Of a stretch of 64,000 nt of DNA, positions 33,640 through 47,000 are shown piece after piece (within the stretch, counting starts at the first letter, position 1; each line of letters starts with the position of its first letter). The position numbers and the translations under genes were made by a program. Location: the NCBI RefSeq assembly GCF_018691265.1, contig NW_024881316.1, forward strand, positions 26,017,819 to 26,081,818, written 5' to 3'. Source of the stretch: Tyto alba. Its lineage: Eukaryota > Chordata > Aves > Strigiformes > Tytonidae. The notes under the pieces were generated by a model. The model worked only from the letters and a program-made list of their open reading frames with translations, ran no database searches and was not told the DNA's origin.

Positions 33640-33735
33640 TATTAAATATTCGATGTTCAATAGTCAATACTCAACATTCAATATTCTTTTTCAATAATAT
33701 TGACACATTCAAAATAATATTGAATAGTATTCAAT
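33640..33735. repeat. TTCAATA-rich degenerate tandem/inverted repeat
   Basis: The words TTCAATA, GTCAATA, ATTCAATATT, TCAATAATATTGA and ATTGAATAGTATTCAAT recur over about 95 bases. Many are self-complementary, so the block can fold into several alternative hairpins. Confidence 0.65.
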
Positions 33736-35766
33736 GTTTGTGGAATACATGATATAAAAAGCTGAAAAATAGTTTTTAAGTGGATTGGTGATTTAAGCTC
33801 TGGGCAGCCTTCCCATTCTGTACAATGTGCCACTATTTAGCAGCTGAAAGGTGGTGTGGGCTTTAAGGGCAAGATTTTGGGAGGTTTTGAACGTCTGCAT
33901 TTTGAGTCACACCGTGTTAAGATCTCTAAAACATCCCAAATGCATAATCATTGCTCAGAAACTTCTGACAGGTTAGGAAGTTCAAACTGTCTCAGGTTGT
34001 ACATCCAAAAGTAAGACATGTGAAATCACAAATCATTGAGTTGGCTTTCTGAAAAATATTCAGGACTTTTAGAGTAATGGTCTAAATTCAGATCAAATAA
34101 TTTCTTAAAAAAAGATCTTAAAAAAGTATGTAAATTAATTCAAATTTAATTAGTACTAATTTAAAATGTATATTGATTTGTGTCATACTGGCTTAGGTGG
34201 CTAGGTATATAAAGGAAGTAAATTCCTAATCACTGTTCGAGACTGGTATTTGTTCAATTGTTTGGAGATATCTTCATCTCCAGACTGAGTTTGTTATCTA
34301 ATAGCAAGTGCCAAGTCTGCACGCACAATTGTTTTGTCAATATGTGTTCAATTCCTAGGGACTAGAATCTGCAAACTGATTTTGAGTATACAGATCAAAT
34401 CTAGTGTAAATGTCCTATGTCTGAAAGACTGTGCAAGATAAGCAAGCTTGTTATTTAAATACAAACACACATGCTTTATTTAGTATTTATGTGAATGTCA
34501 GTATTTCTATATGAATTGCAAAATTCATTACCATACTGAAACATTATTAAATTGATATTCAGAGCCTGAATTATAGGAATGTGTAGGTTGGAGGTATCTG
34601 ACATTGTTTCACAAGTGAGAAATGTATTTTTCCTCAGAATGAAGCAAGCAAGTACAATGAACTTTGATACCATTAAACCTTGCAATATTCTGTAGACTAT
34701 AAACAGTTAAGGTGTATGCTTCAATCTGTAGGCATCATCTGCTCACTTGCAGTGGGTCAAGTAATTTAGAAACATAACCCAGAGAAATTTAACTCAGAGA
34801 CCTACTTTCCAGTGGGAGACTTGTTTTATAAACATGCACATCAGTTACTGCATGATACAGTCTGACACTGACAGAAAACCTGTTTATTTGCTTCTAACTA
34901 GAAAGAATACAAATGCGCATAGGCAATGTTAAATAGAAGCATACATGACAGCACAATATAAGCATATGCACAGCAACACTAATGATGTTTCTGTAAAACT
35001 TCTGCTTTTGCCTCAATTCACTTCCTCTCATTTCACATTCTACCAGTAGCAGTGTTGTTGGCTGTAGTAGTTCTATACATAGAAATCATAAACTATCATG
35101 CGGTATAGCTCCTTCTCTTCATTGTCCTCTTTTAAGTATCTTTCAGAATCAAACACACAGATCTTTACTAACCAAACTCCAGTGACTCTTGGAGAATGCT
35201 TCTTTCCACACTTGCAGGCCTCAAAAGCTGTGCCAATCACTTATCGTGACTTTCCCACTTGCTTTTGATTGTGAATCTACTTTTCAATAGAGTTTGAGAG
35301 TTACACTAAAGATCTTCATATTGGTACTGCAGCTTTACTTTTAAACTTTCTCTTCTTTCTTCCAGTGGTTACATATTCACAGGAAGGTTGTAAATATGCC
35401 TTCTCATTTGTGGGTGGTATCAGCATGCCTATGTATTTCTGATGGGGTATTGTCAGAATGCCAGATCTTTGCCCAGCTGTGGGTTGAATTGGCAATTTCT
35501 TAGGAGCCTGAGAAGCATGAATAAAATGAAGTATATTACAGCTGTTCTCATCTTAATACAGAGGAATAATCAGCAAAACTTGCAGCAGGTCCCAGCATGT
35601 GATATCTCTGATCAAGATTGAGTATCTCATGCTGAGGTGTGAGATAGGCTGCATCTTCTTATTAGTAATAAGCTTAGCTTCAAACTGGATCAAGGACTAT
35701 CTGATCCTGCATTTATAGAAAGCAGAACAGGGAGTCAGGAGACTTGGACACCATTCTCCATCTAGT

Positions 35767-35834
35767 CATAGACTTCTTGTCTATGAAGGCCTGTTGGACA
35801 GCATACTGAGATTTACAGCACTGAGATTTACATC
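35767..35834. repeat. Short hairpin followed by 15-bp tandem duplication
   Basis: CATAGAC (35767-35773) and GTCTATG (35779-35785) form a 7-bp stem around TTCTT. Next, ACTGAGATTTACAGC (35805-35819) is followed at once by ACTGAGATTTACATC (35820-35834). Confidence 0.7.
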
Positions 35835-38142
35835 TCAGATTTTGGATGATCTAGGTGAGATTTTGTGGTGTAAGGCACCATTTCAGCAATAAAATACCAA
35901 AGTCTGAAAACAAAGCTTAGCTGTCTCAGGCCAGACATCTGTGAGTGGAAGCAGCAAAACAGTGGCCATTTAAAGTAAAGATGTTAGCCTTCTTCATCAG
36001 TTTCCTCATCTACAAAAAAGCAAGCAAAAAAACCCCAAGAAGATATGCTTATGTTGTCTGCAAGAATGTGGTTAAATCATATTCCTCTATGTTTACTTTA
36101 TTAATTGTATCAATAGTTCTATGAAAGCTTTATAGCCATTTAAAACAGTGGCACCTACTAGTAACACATGAAAGATGTTGCTAATTTTGCAGTATTTCTT
36201 TTACACCTGTTTTTGTGATCAGTTACATGAGTCAGGTAGATGATACAAGGAAACACTGAACAACAACAAAGCAAAACAGTGATGTTGATAAAGGTAGCTA
36301 AGCCCTACTGATTATCTCCAAGGAGAATACATACCTCATCAATGTTGACAATCATGACTTTTCTTCATACCAGAAGACCTGAAATCACAGAAAGGAAAAA
36401 ACACATGAGATGTAAAGTGACTAACTATGACTTCGGCAGTCAAGTAACAGTTTAGAAAGTTCAGTCCCAAAACAAAAAACAACAGAAAAGAATTTGAAGG
36501 CATGTTAATAAAGTGTTATCTGCCATATGAGAAATGCAGGTAATGTATCTATAAATACATAAAAAAAACCCTTTAATTTGTCTATGTGGCAGTATTTTTC
36601 CTCAAAGACAGCAAAGGTTCTGACACTTCAACAGATGGAAAGGGCTTGGCTGGCAACAGACATTCAGACTCCTCAAATGAGTACAGGATTTTGCTGGTTA
36701 TTATTTTTCCTAGAAATGGTGTTCAGAACAATGTAATCTGGAAGTATTTTGAAGTGACTCTTACACAGCTGTTTTAGCTGATAGCATAGGACAGATGGTG
36801 CAACACAGTCCAGCATAGAAGGAGCTTACTGCTTTCACAACTTTATTAGCTAAGAGCTTTGAAAAGCAACAGTGATGATTGTATAAATCAGTGCAATCTT
36901 GTAGAATAGGTAAACAAATGGGACAGGATTTCTACTCTGGCTAGGTACCACCTTTGAGCTGCCTGGCAGGGGAGGGAGAGGAAGAAAGAAGAAATCTTCT
37001 TAGTCCAATCTTTCTTCAGCACCCGCCTCTATTGAGTTTCATGCTGGGTAAGCTAATTGCCATGCCTAGCATTGCCTATCAACTTCCCTCAGATGCTTGT
37101 GCAAAGAAAGGGGCAGGCCAACTTCCAGTTTTTCAGTGTCAAAATCATGCTCACAAACTGAGTCATCAGCTACTTGTTTTGTTAACATACTCTAGTGTAG
37201 CAGTTAAAAGAAAATCCTTACTGTAATACCTACTGCAGGTAGTTAAAACAAAAGGATAAATTGTCAAGCTGATAAAAGTACTTCCACCCTAATTAGACAA
37301 ATAAGTTGTTAGACCTCTGAAAGACATGATACATCATGAAGAGGGATATTTAAAATTAGGATATATCTAATTACTTTTTAATTTCTATTTGCATTTTAAT
37401 GAAGATTGAATTTAATGAGATAAATAGCAGAAAGATTTCTGTATCAAAATACTCTTGAAATCTCTGTGTGTCAAGGATTAGATTTTTAGAGGTTTGGGGT
37501 ACCTGAAACCAGATAAGTGTTTTAAAAAATTCATTAGGCACTTATCTACCTTCGGTCTTCCCTTTGAATCTAGAAGGAATTGAAAAATCCTAGTGTGCTT
37601 GCATCCTCCTGGGTCTAAATGCCTTCAGTCTGAATGCAGGCAACAAAATTGAAAATCAATGGGAAACTTCATCAGGCTTTGACAATTCCAAAGACCAGAT
37701 CCCCAGTATATGAATATTGTCAATATTATGTAACATTGCATACTGCATGAGAAAGATTAATTTTTTTTTGTTTGTTTTCAAAATGGCAAGAATTCTAGAT
37801 GTCTTTATTGTTGCTGGAATTCTTATCATAGCACAGCAGCTCTATATAACAAATTGCATATATTTTAAATGGCTGAAAACTAATGAACTTCATTAAGACG
37901 TATAATTTTGATTAAAGTATGATTAATTTGTCTTTATTTATTTAGCACACAGTGAACAGATGAATGTACTATATGGTGACTAGAACACTGCTGAAGGAAC
38001 AGTAGCGTAGATACATTTCTAAATGTTAACATATGTCTACGTACATTATGTTCATGTTCATCTGGACTCTGGCCCTTGGTACTGTTGGGAACATGCTTGT
38101 GTTTCACCTTCTCTTTCTTTTTATGGATTTCTAACAACATGC

Positions 38143-38200
38143 TCATTGTACATTAATAATCCTCTAAAAGTTCATTGTACCTTAATCATCCTTTAAAGTA
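38143..38200 (+). repeat. 29-bp tandem duplication
   Basis: TCATTGTACATTAATAATCC... (38143-38171) is repeated directly as TCATTGTACCTTAATCATCC... (38172-38200) with a few substitutions. Confidence 0.75.
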
Positions 38201-41200
38201 GGACATTTTCTACTACAGGCTACTTCTTGACATGGTCAAGTTGCCTATGCAGTAATAGATTTTTACCAATTTCCCATTCAGATGATGTGATAAAATTTAC
38301 CCATACACTGTTCAAAAGTCATTCAAGCACTGAGCATATTACAGACATGTGGTGCCATTCAATTTCAGCTTCTCAGGTATTAAGCAGCTTTAGAGGGAGG
38401 TGGACTACAATAGGCTGGAGCCTACAGCTTTGCTGGGACAAGACAAGGAAACAGATATTCAGTCATTCTGTAGTCACCACCTACAATTAGCAAAAGAGCT
38501 TCTGATTGAGTCACTAACTGAAACATTTAGTACAGGTCTACACTGAAGAATCTGAGTACCTCCAGTACCAATCCTGCTCTCATTTTGCAGATGCTAATTT
38601 AATTCCTGTTACTCTTGGAGCATTAGGCATTTCCGTGGCAGAGCTGTTGGCTAGACTCTTCTCCAAGCACAGGGAAATTGCTTAATGTTAAAAAGCAAAT
38701 CAAAGCAGAAACAACAAAAAATGTTCTACGCTAGCTCTTCTAACATAGTTAATTCAATGGGAGGTAAACTAAAAGGTGGGATCTGATCCTCTACATAAAT
38801 TCGTAATGTAAATATATTTTAAGACATTAAACCTCATCACAATTTAGCAAAAAAGGTTTGACAAAGGGTCTGTCCCCATACAGTAGTTAATTTAAGTGTT
38901 TGAATAAATGCTACTTAAATCTTAACTTCCTTATAAATTCTGAAACTAAGATTATCCTGTATTCAGATCTAATCTGTAGTTTTGCAAATTTATAGTCTCC
39001 TAATCTAAATAAAAACACAAGTGGCATTTATCCACTTAGAGCTTCTGGAATGACTCACCTGTAGAACAGATTTTTCATATTTTTCAGGAAGGTGGAAGGA
39101 TTACAAATATCAATTAATTATCCTCTCCTTTCTGTTCTGCATAGCAGGCATTCAGTTAGTGAGATACAATAGCAGACTTCCTGCAATAGTTCCGATGCTT
39201 ACTGACTTCCTAAAGCATAACTGGGTCTGCTTAGTGAATGATAAAATTAACTTCCGAACAAATCTTCCCAAAGCAGGAGTTTTTTTAAAAATTAATATTC
39301 TCAGGATGTATTTTAACACAGTTATAAATCATATTGTTGGATTAATATGACAATAATCAATGTTAATGGCCAGTTGTTTTGTTATAAGTGGGTTTCTTGC
39401 ATTAAATAAATGACTTCTTTTATGCTCCGAACTTAATTAGAACATAGGGTATGGCTGTATCTGTTTTTTAATTTTGTTCAATATTTATTGGTTAATTATA
39501 CTAATGAAGTGTTATTATTTTGTTTTCTTTTGTCTGTATGTTTTGACAATGAACTGGTCGCTGAGACTTGTTTTTGTTTATTCCAGCTCTGATATTGCAT
39601 AACATTGCCAGTGTGCTTTGCCTGTCAATAGGGCTCCTCATACTGCATTTGCAGAGGTCATGCATTATAGCTGCAAAGGTGAAATCTCTCCTTATTTTGG
39701 TGATGGTGTTGTCTTGCTTTTCAAAGCAGTTTACCTTTCAGTGACACTGAATTTATTTAGCATATCAAACAAAAAAAAATTCCCCCACAAAAACAACAGA
39801 GAAAGAGGGATAACATCTTCTTTGGCGCAAATAAAAATGTACTTGTTAAATAAACTAAGTTAAAAAATATAATCAGTGTACCAGTCAGGTGGGTAGACTG
39901 GCACCATAATGTTTTCTAAACATACGCAAGGCATATTGTCAGCTTTTTTAGACTGCAGGCAGTTAAATCCTGTTTACATGAACTTCTGCATTAACTTAAA
40001 CCATAAATGCCTATGCACAATCTTAATAAACCAGTTTATAAAACCTGATGCTGATATTATAATATTTCAAGCTTAATATTGGAGCAAGTTCTCACTGGAG
40101 TAATGCTGTTTTGGCTCAGCTGAGCTATGCACATCACTCTGGAAAGCAATATCCAGTTGTTCAGCCTCCTAGGAGACACCTAAGTAGATGACTTAGTAAA
40201 CTTGATCTAATCAAAACAAAAGGTGTTCCAAGTCAGCCAGATATAAAATTACCCATCAGGAACAAGAAAAGAAAACTATAGTTACTGAATGGAGAACTGA
40301 CAGTCAATAGTTACTTTGTGTCTCTGGTTCCAGTTTTTTCATATGTCTTTACTAAGACTGGGTGGAGTCAGGTTGGGGATTGTGCCTTAGGGGAGCTACT
40401 GAGCACAGTCAGGGAAAGAAACTTGTAGGATTTGAGAGGTGCAAGGGAGACTGCCTGGAGGTGGGAGACTGCAGCTCAAAGGAAAACTGAGAAACTGTGG
40501 TGAGGGACAGAGAGCAGATACCAGGTCTCCAAGATGATGAAAGAACTTTCTGGCAACCGTAGAGGAGTGAGGTGAGTCAGGTGCAATTTGGAAGATCAGT
40601 GAGTTAAGTAACACCAAGCCTGGATGCCAGAAGCAGTCTGAAAAGGAGCAGAGCAGGAAAGCTATTTATAAACTGGCTTTATGGTTATTCTACTATGACT
40701 TTCCTCTGCCTAAAAAGTTAGGGATTCTAGTTTATGTTATTTTAAAGCCTCACTTTTTTCAGTTTAAAAGCTTTTGGATATTCATTGGGCAGTTTACTGT
40801 AGGAAAATGTCTAGTAAGATCCACCTCAAAGATTTTGCTAATTCTTGATCCTGTTGCATGGACAGTTAACTGAATAACAGTTCCTGAAATCTGGTGCAAA
40901 GACAAATGAGATCCCAGTACACAAGTGCCATTGACCGCAAATACAGGGTTGGTTTACTTGTGTGTAGTGAATTGCAATAGAGAAATTATTTTTCTACATT
41001 GCTCTTTAGTCTAAAAGAGAAAGGCATAATGAGAGCCGATGTGTAAAAGTTGAAGCCAAGGGAAAAAATAAAAATAAAAATTAGGGCTACATTTTTAACT
41101 CAGTGGTAGTCAATAATGTGAACAAACTACTGAGGGAATTGAGTCCCCGTTTCCTGTATTTCAGGCCAAAAATAAGATTTAGAAAACCCAAGTTCTTAAA

Positions 41201-41986
41201 TAATAGCTGAACTTATTTAATTTATTAAGGAAAAAAAGAGTAGAATTAAGTAAGGTATACTAATGATACATAGCAGGACAGACTACAGGATCTTATAGTC
41301 ATGATTGTTTCTAGAATCTAGAATCTTTAGGAATCCAATTATTATAAAATACAAAATGCTATGCTCGCTACTAAGATTGTCTCAATGTCTTTGTAAATAT
41401 TCAAGGTCAAGAAGTTACAAAAATCTCTTTGTATGTTGCCTTATAGTTTATAGGCATATGTTCAGTATCTTCATATGAAAGAAATAAGCTTTGTATCATT
41501 ATTATTATATATTTGCCTGTAAACTCAACCCCTAAATATCGGCTACAGGCAAAGCAGGAAGCAGAAAGGTCTTAACTGCAGCAGTATCCAGGTTAATCCC
41601 TGATACACAAAATTCCCTGTATCCACAAGTCTTAATGGTCCCTCCTGTGGTCTCTGGTGAAGAAAAAAAGCACACTATGCACAAGTGTAATACGGAAGAA
41701 ATTGTTCTGATTTGCATGGAGATTTGCATTCCTATACCTTGCTCTTCTATGTTTTGTTATCAGGGGATGGAGATTTTCATATTCTTCCCAGGAATCTTCA
41801 CAGAACAGCAAGACACATGGTGCTCTATATGCTGCACACAAATTATTCTTAATGAATAGCATGCTGTATTACTATTGATACTAAGTAAGTATGTAAGCAA
41901 AATTGCTGAATCAATCCTACAGGTAGGGGATAGAAATGTTTTTATTTTATCTTTCCTTTTACTTCTGATTAACAAGAATTTAAAGG

Positions 41987-41990
<4 letters not shown>

Positions 41991-42017
<27 letters not shown>
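41991..42017 (+). repeat. Poly-T tract (27 T)
   Basis: An uninterrupted T run followed by GCATTTTGCATTT. No retroposon body was recognised. Confidence 0.8.
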
Positions 42018-43339
42018 GCATTTTGCATTTAACTTTACATGGGATAGGTTAGCGGGAGATCTTATCTTAAAATGAGTTCTAAGAAGTCTTGGAAGTAGAA
42101 TACATCACAGAGTTTATAGATAAATTAATACAAATAGCCAGAATTTGAAATGTCTGCTTGAGAATCTGTCAGTTATTTTATAGAAATGAATGCAAAACCT
42201 CCGTTTTGCTCTAAAGTTTCACTAGCAAAGTTATATTTCCAACTCTTTCTGAATTAATTTTAGTTCAGATTTGGAAAAATGACAATGCTATTAAAATTTT
42301 TATGTTCTGAGTGGGGTTCTTCAGAAAATGCTTTTAATTATTAAATGTGAAATAGCCCATTTCCACACCAATGTAGTTGGAAAGGTAAGTATACTGGTTA
42401 ATACAGCTGTGTTGATCTCTGATTAAAGCAGTTAAACGTATCTTTAGGATTATTTATCGCTTAACAACTTGCATGACACTGGGCAGAGATACTGAAAAAA
42501 AGCCTTTCTCCTACATTGAATGGTCTCATCTCACAAGCTCTCCAAATACAGAACTTCAAAGTTAGAATGAAAATGTTCTGTGAAGAATGATGACAGGATC
42601 AGCTCATAAAGTTTAAAAAAATCATGCTGCAAATCTTAGTCATATAGTGTCTCAGTGCATTCCACAAGAGAGTAAAAGTGATTTTTGAAGAAAATATAGG
42701 CTCAGGACTTTTGTTTAAAGAGTAAGACTGGGCAAGGGGACATGGATAACTGTGCAGCCTTCTATTTTTCAAAGCAATGTTATCATAAGAGAAGAGTCTC
42801 AATGTGGAAATATGAAAATGAGCATCTGTTGTTATGAGAAATGTCAAACATAGGAGTTTAAAATATCTGATTTACCTATATTTTTCTCCATTCCTCTTGA
42901 AGGAAAAAAAAATGAAGATAATAGCTATCTTTTCACCTAGTATTTCTAAGATTTCAAATTTTATAGACTGTCTGCCCTCGGGGCTTGAGGAGTCTTTGTG
43001 TGAAGAATCCACCTGATAATAATGTTTCACTGGGAATATAATAATTCTCTTTTGCTAGAGGCAACTGGCAAGGAAACTTCCTAAGTCAACTAAAAAGTCT
43101 CTTTTTTATTAGCCTGAATTTACTTCTAGTTCTTCATCTTTCTGCCTCTGATTAGCTGTAGGAACTGAAAAGGAATATGTGCATATGAAAGTTCACAATA
43201 AAATATGCCAAATCTTTTTTTCTCCACTTAGAGATACCATTCTACTATAAGATACCTTTTCCACACTTCTCAGCAAATGTGGAAATTGTAAGGTGGTCAG
43301 GGGTTATGTGTATTTTCCACTAAACCAGAATAGAACGAT

Positions 43340-44072
43340 CATAGAATCATAGAATAGTTTGGTTTAGAAGGGACCTTTAAAAGTCATTTAGTAGAACCTC
43401 TCTGCTTAGAGCCCTGTCCAACCTGACCTTGAATGTTTCCAGGGATGGGGCATTTACCACCTCTTTGGGTGACCTGTTCCAGTGTTTCACCACCCTCAAT
43501 GTAAAAAATGTCTTCCTTATATCTAGTCTAAATCTACCCTCTTCTAGTTTAAAACCATTACCCCTTGTCCTATCTCAACAGGCCCTGCTAAAACTTTTGC
43601 CCCCGTCTTTCTTATAAGCCCCCTTTAAGTACTGATAGCTGCAATAAGGTCTCCACAGAGCCTGCTCTTCTCCAGGCTGAAAAACCCCAACTCTCTCATC
43701 TTTTCCTCACAGGAGAGGTGCTCCAGCCTTCTGATCATTTTTGTGATGCTTCTGTGGACCCGCTTCAGCAGGTCCATGTCCTTCTTATGTTGGGGGCTCC
43801 AGAGCTGGATGCAGTACTCCTGGTGGGGTCTCACCAGAGTGGAGTAGAGGTGCAGAATCACCTCCCTTGACCTGCTCTGCTGGTCATGCTTTTAATGTAG
43901 CCCAGGATACAGTTGGCTTTCTGGGCTACAAGCACACATTGCAGGCTTATGTCCATCTTTTCATCCGCCAGTACCCTCAAGTCCTTCTTCGCAGGGCTGC
44001 TCTCAATCCCTTTATCTGCCAGCCTGTATTGATAGTGGAAGTTGCCCCAACCCATGTGCAGGACCCTTAGGA
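43340..44072 (-). mobile_element. 5'-truncated CR1 LINE with RT C-terminal remnant
   Basis: The + strand starts with two perfect CATAGAAT octamers and GTTTGGTTTAGAAGGGACC, the reverse complement of a CR1 3' end, so the element is on the - strand with its 3' end at 43340. Reading the - strand, the C-terminal part of the CR1 ORF2 reverse transcriptase is visible. One piece (44040-43858) contains [21 protein letters not shown] and [12 protein letters not shown]. The next (43861-43625) contains [20 protein letters not shown] and [20 protein letters not shown]. The two pieces are in different frames and the second ends in a stop, so the copy is dead. Similarity fades past the ACCCATGTGCAGGACCC stretch near 44072. 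It has fewer disruptions than the relic at 23130-23970 and is therefore younger. Confidence 0.93.
43625..44040 (-). pseudogene. Frameshifted CR1 ORF2 (RT C-terminus) fragment
   Basis: This is the coding remnant inside the CR1 copy. The frame changes near 43858-43861. Only the segment after the catalytic core (thumb-like region, RPH-EYC and LEHLS-EE motifs) is present; the catalytic aspartate motifs lie beyond the 5' truncation. Translated LINE remnants of this kind can be mistaken for a host hypothetical protein. Confidence 0.88.
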
Positions 44073-47000
44073 GCTGGATATGCCAATAATTTGTCTTCAT
44101 TGATACTGAAAATCATGATATTGGAAAGTTATATGATCTTTTCATCTCCTTAAGATTATGGAAAGGAATTAATTCAATAGTGCTACTTACACATACTCTC
44201 TGATGAAACATAATGTCTTCTTTTTTTCTTACTATGTACATAGCATTGCACATATAGATGCTACAGACTGTGGATTCACAGGCTGCTAAAAAGTAGGACA
44301 CACATACACACAAAATGTCCTTTCTGTATCACCTATTCCCACTTATTGACCATGGAATCTAAGTATTTAAGTTTTCAGCATAACTTGGTTACTTTTAATA
44401 AACAGGTAAATAATAATGCACATGTAACACATAGGAAAAGGGACCTAGATGAACTTTCTAACCACAAGGATGCCTATAAAAGTGCTCCCAGCCATTGGTG
44501 TTGTGAGGTGTCCTCCCACCCAGCCCATCACAAGGGAAGAGCTCTCTGTGAGGGGGTGGGACAGCTTCTGCTCCACATCCTCCAGTTCTGTGCAGGCATA
44601 AACAAACGTTTCATGGGAGAGCAGCAGCATCAATCAGCAGCTTTGATTATAATGAGTAATGGAAAAGCAGGCCGTGGCAGAAGAATTTTGAAGATATCAT
44701 TAGTTCCTCAGTGGTAGACTTGGGCCTTTGCCCAAGAGCACAAATCAGTATTAGAGGAGGAAATTTAATCTGGTTTTGCATTTCTTACAAAGCATCCTAA
44801 TAATTGTAATATCTTTCTTCTCTTCAAAATAAGAAAACAACCAAAAGAAGAACCCTGGCAATTTCCAACATCTAGAATTAACAGACCACTCCTAGTAACT
44901 ATTAATCAGCTTCAACTGAATATTAAATCCAGGTTTTAACACCAGGTTTTGTCCATAACTTTCCTCTTCTCTCTGCTGCGCCCTGTTCCACTCCACTGAA
45001 ATCCACAGCAGCACTCATCAGGCCAGAAGCTGGGATTCAGATCTAGGCTTAAAACACAATAGCAAGTTCAGCCATTTCTTATGCAAAGGCAGCCTATTGC
45101 TTTTTCTAGAGAAAGAGGTGACAGATTGGAAATAAAGAGCATCCTTATGCTAAAAGAGAGTTAAAGATTGAAACCTAAGAAAAGTTTTTTTAAATAAAGA
45201 GGATGAATAAGAAACCAATGTGGTGAGATAGTAACATTCACCATGACTTACCATATACATCTTAAATGTGAAAATGGTTTTAATGGAAAAGCTTTAGAAC
45301 ATCTGAATCACCTCAAAGATCAAATTAGCAGCTGCATCCTTGAGCACTTTTCAGTTTATTCACACTTATTTCAGGGGGTTTTGATAATACTTATATTTCT
45401 CATACATCCTTTTATAGAACCATGGACCACTTATTCTTGCTAAGGTGTGTGTTGGCCTCATACCACCTCAACTGTCCGCATGTGTCTGTTCTCAAAAATG
45501 CAGACAATTTCTTTATAGTCACTACTTGAAATTATATTTCTTTTATGATATTTTTTTTAAAGATTGTTTTTCTTTTAAAAATGTTTGATAAAGTACAGCC
45601 ATGGTCTTACCCAGAAGGAACTAGAGTTCTTTGCTTTGTTTGTGTGTACACTTGTACATATAGGTCCATGTAAGTCAAGCAATGAGTACCTGATCCTGTG
45701 AAAAGTCTGGAACGCACAACTAGCATTATATCTTCTTTTGACTGTGAAAGTGGAAGGAAAAATTATGTACAGATTGATTTATTTACGTATGTGAACACAT
45801 GCATTTGTGAACATACTTTTTTGGTATCTTGATGCTGGTTTGCAGGGCGTAAGTTACTCACAGTAAATTGCAAAATTAGCTCTAGAAAAAGCATGAACTG
45901 TGTCTCTGAATCCACATGAATTATGGCAATTTCAGTAATAATAATACTCTAGATGTACATAATGGCTATGACTCATAAGGACTGAGACTGTGTTTTAATG
46001 TGCATTTTTGAGGTACTCATCAATGTTGGTTCTGTTCTTAAAGGGAGCTCTTGGGTGCCACTGTAATAAGAATTCAACCCTAAATAAGAATATGCATTTT
46101 TTTTTACTCTTACCCTCCTGTGATCTCGCCAAAGGAGAGCTGTTTTACTTGCAGCTCAGACTGCTTGTAAGATGAAGACTGATCAGAAAACATGCTAATT
46201 TAGCACAGCCATTAGGCACTGCAGTCCTGTCTTCTCTCCAGAGCAGTCCTGTCAGGGTGGCTTTGGCTGAGTTGGTCAACAGTTGTAAGTCCCCCGAACC
46301 TCCCATCTCTTCCCTCCATCAGCAAGTCTTTCAGGCTTGGTATCCAAACACTGGTTAAAACTAGAACTACAAAGTCACAACTGTAAATGTAGATAAAGTT
46401 AAAATGTATATTACTGACATTTAATACAGGGCAAAATCAAGGTCCAAATTACATTAAGTCAAGTAATTTGCTTCAGTTACATATTAGGAAAACAATATCA
46501 ACATTTTCCAGAACTCTGTTCTCAAACTCTTTCAAATGGAGGAGGTGCAAATTGTTATCTCCCTTAAGTGAGGTCACCCAAGTCCTTGATACAGCTCCAT
46601 CACTTTTTGCTCTCAGCTCTCAACTTCTTTGAAGAACAAATAGAGTGTTTGGAACAAACCAGACTGCCGTCTGTAGGAAGTGTTTCCAGGCTCTTTTCCA
46701 GAAAGGGTGATGTTCCCTTCCACAGCCTCTTCCTTATGTTAGCCTAGGAGGTTCTGATTAAAGAAACATAATTTGAATGGGAGAAAAGGAACAACATTTG
46801 CCCTCATCTCCTCTACTGTTAACCTTTGTCATTCAAGGATTATCAGCAGTTGAACTCGACGCTTTCCTTCCCCCCTTGCTACTTTTAGAATTGTGGGTTA
46901 TAATTCATCTGAGTCTGTTGCTTTGTCAACTTTTAATCATTCTAATTACCTAATTATCTATATTAATGAAATTATAAAGTCTTTAACAGTTCAGTCTTCC

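Larger units (their letters stand above)
24266..43339. other. CSMD1: Intron 1 stretch without gene
   Basis: A long AT-rich intron segment. It contains a GC-rich islet at 26155-26315, a 40-bp tandem duplication at 30803-30880, a TTCAATA-rich stretch at 33640-33735, a hairpin and a 15-bp duplication at 35767-35834, a 29-bp duplication at 38143-38200, and T-rich tracts at 29991-30031, 32057-32098 and 41991-42017. No exon, RNA gene or intact mobile element was recognised on either strand. Open frames here reach only about 110 codons and have no recognisable homology. Confidence 0.55.

Noticed and set aside
43625..44100. Two - strand frames that could be called hypothetical proteins
   Set aside because: They are the C-terminal RT remnant of a CR1 LINE in two frames, not a host gene.
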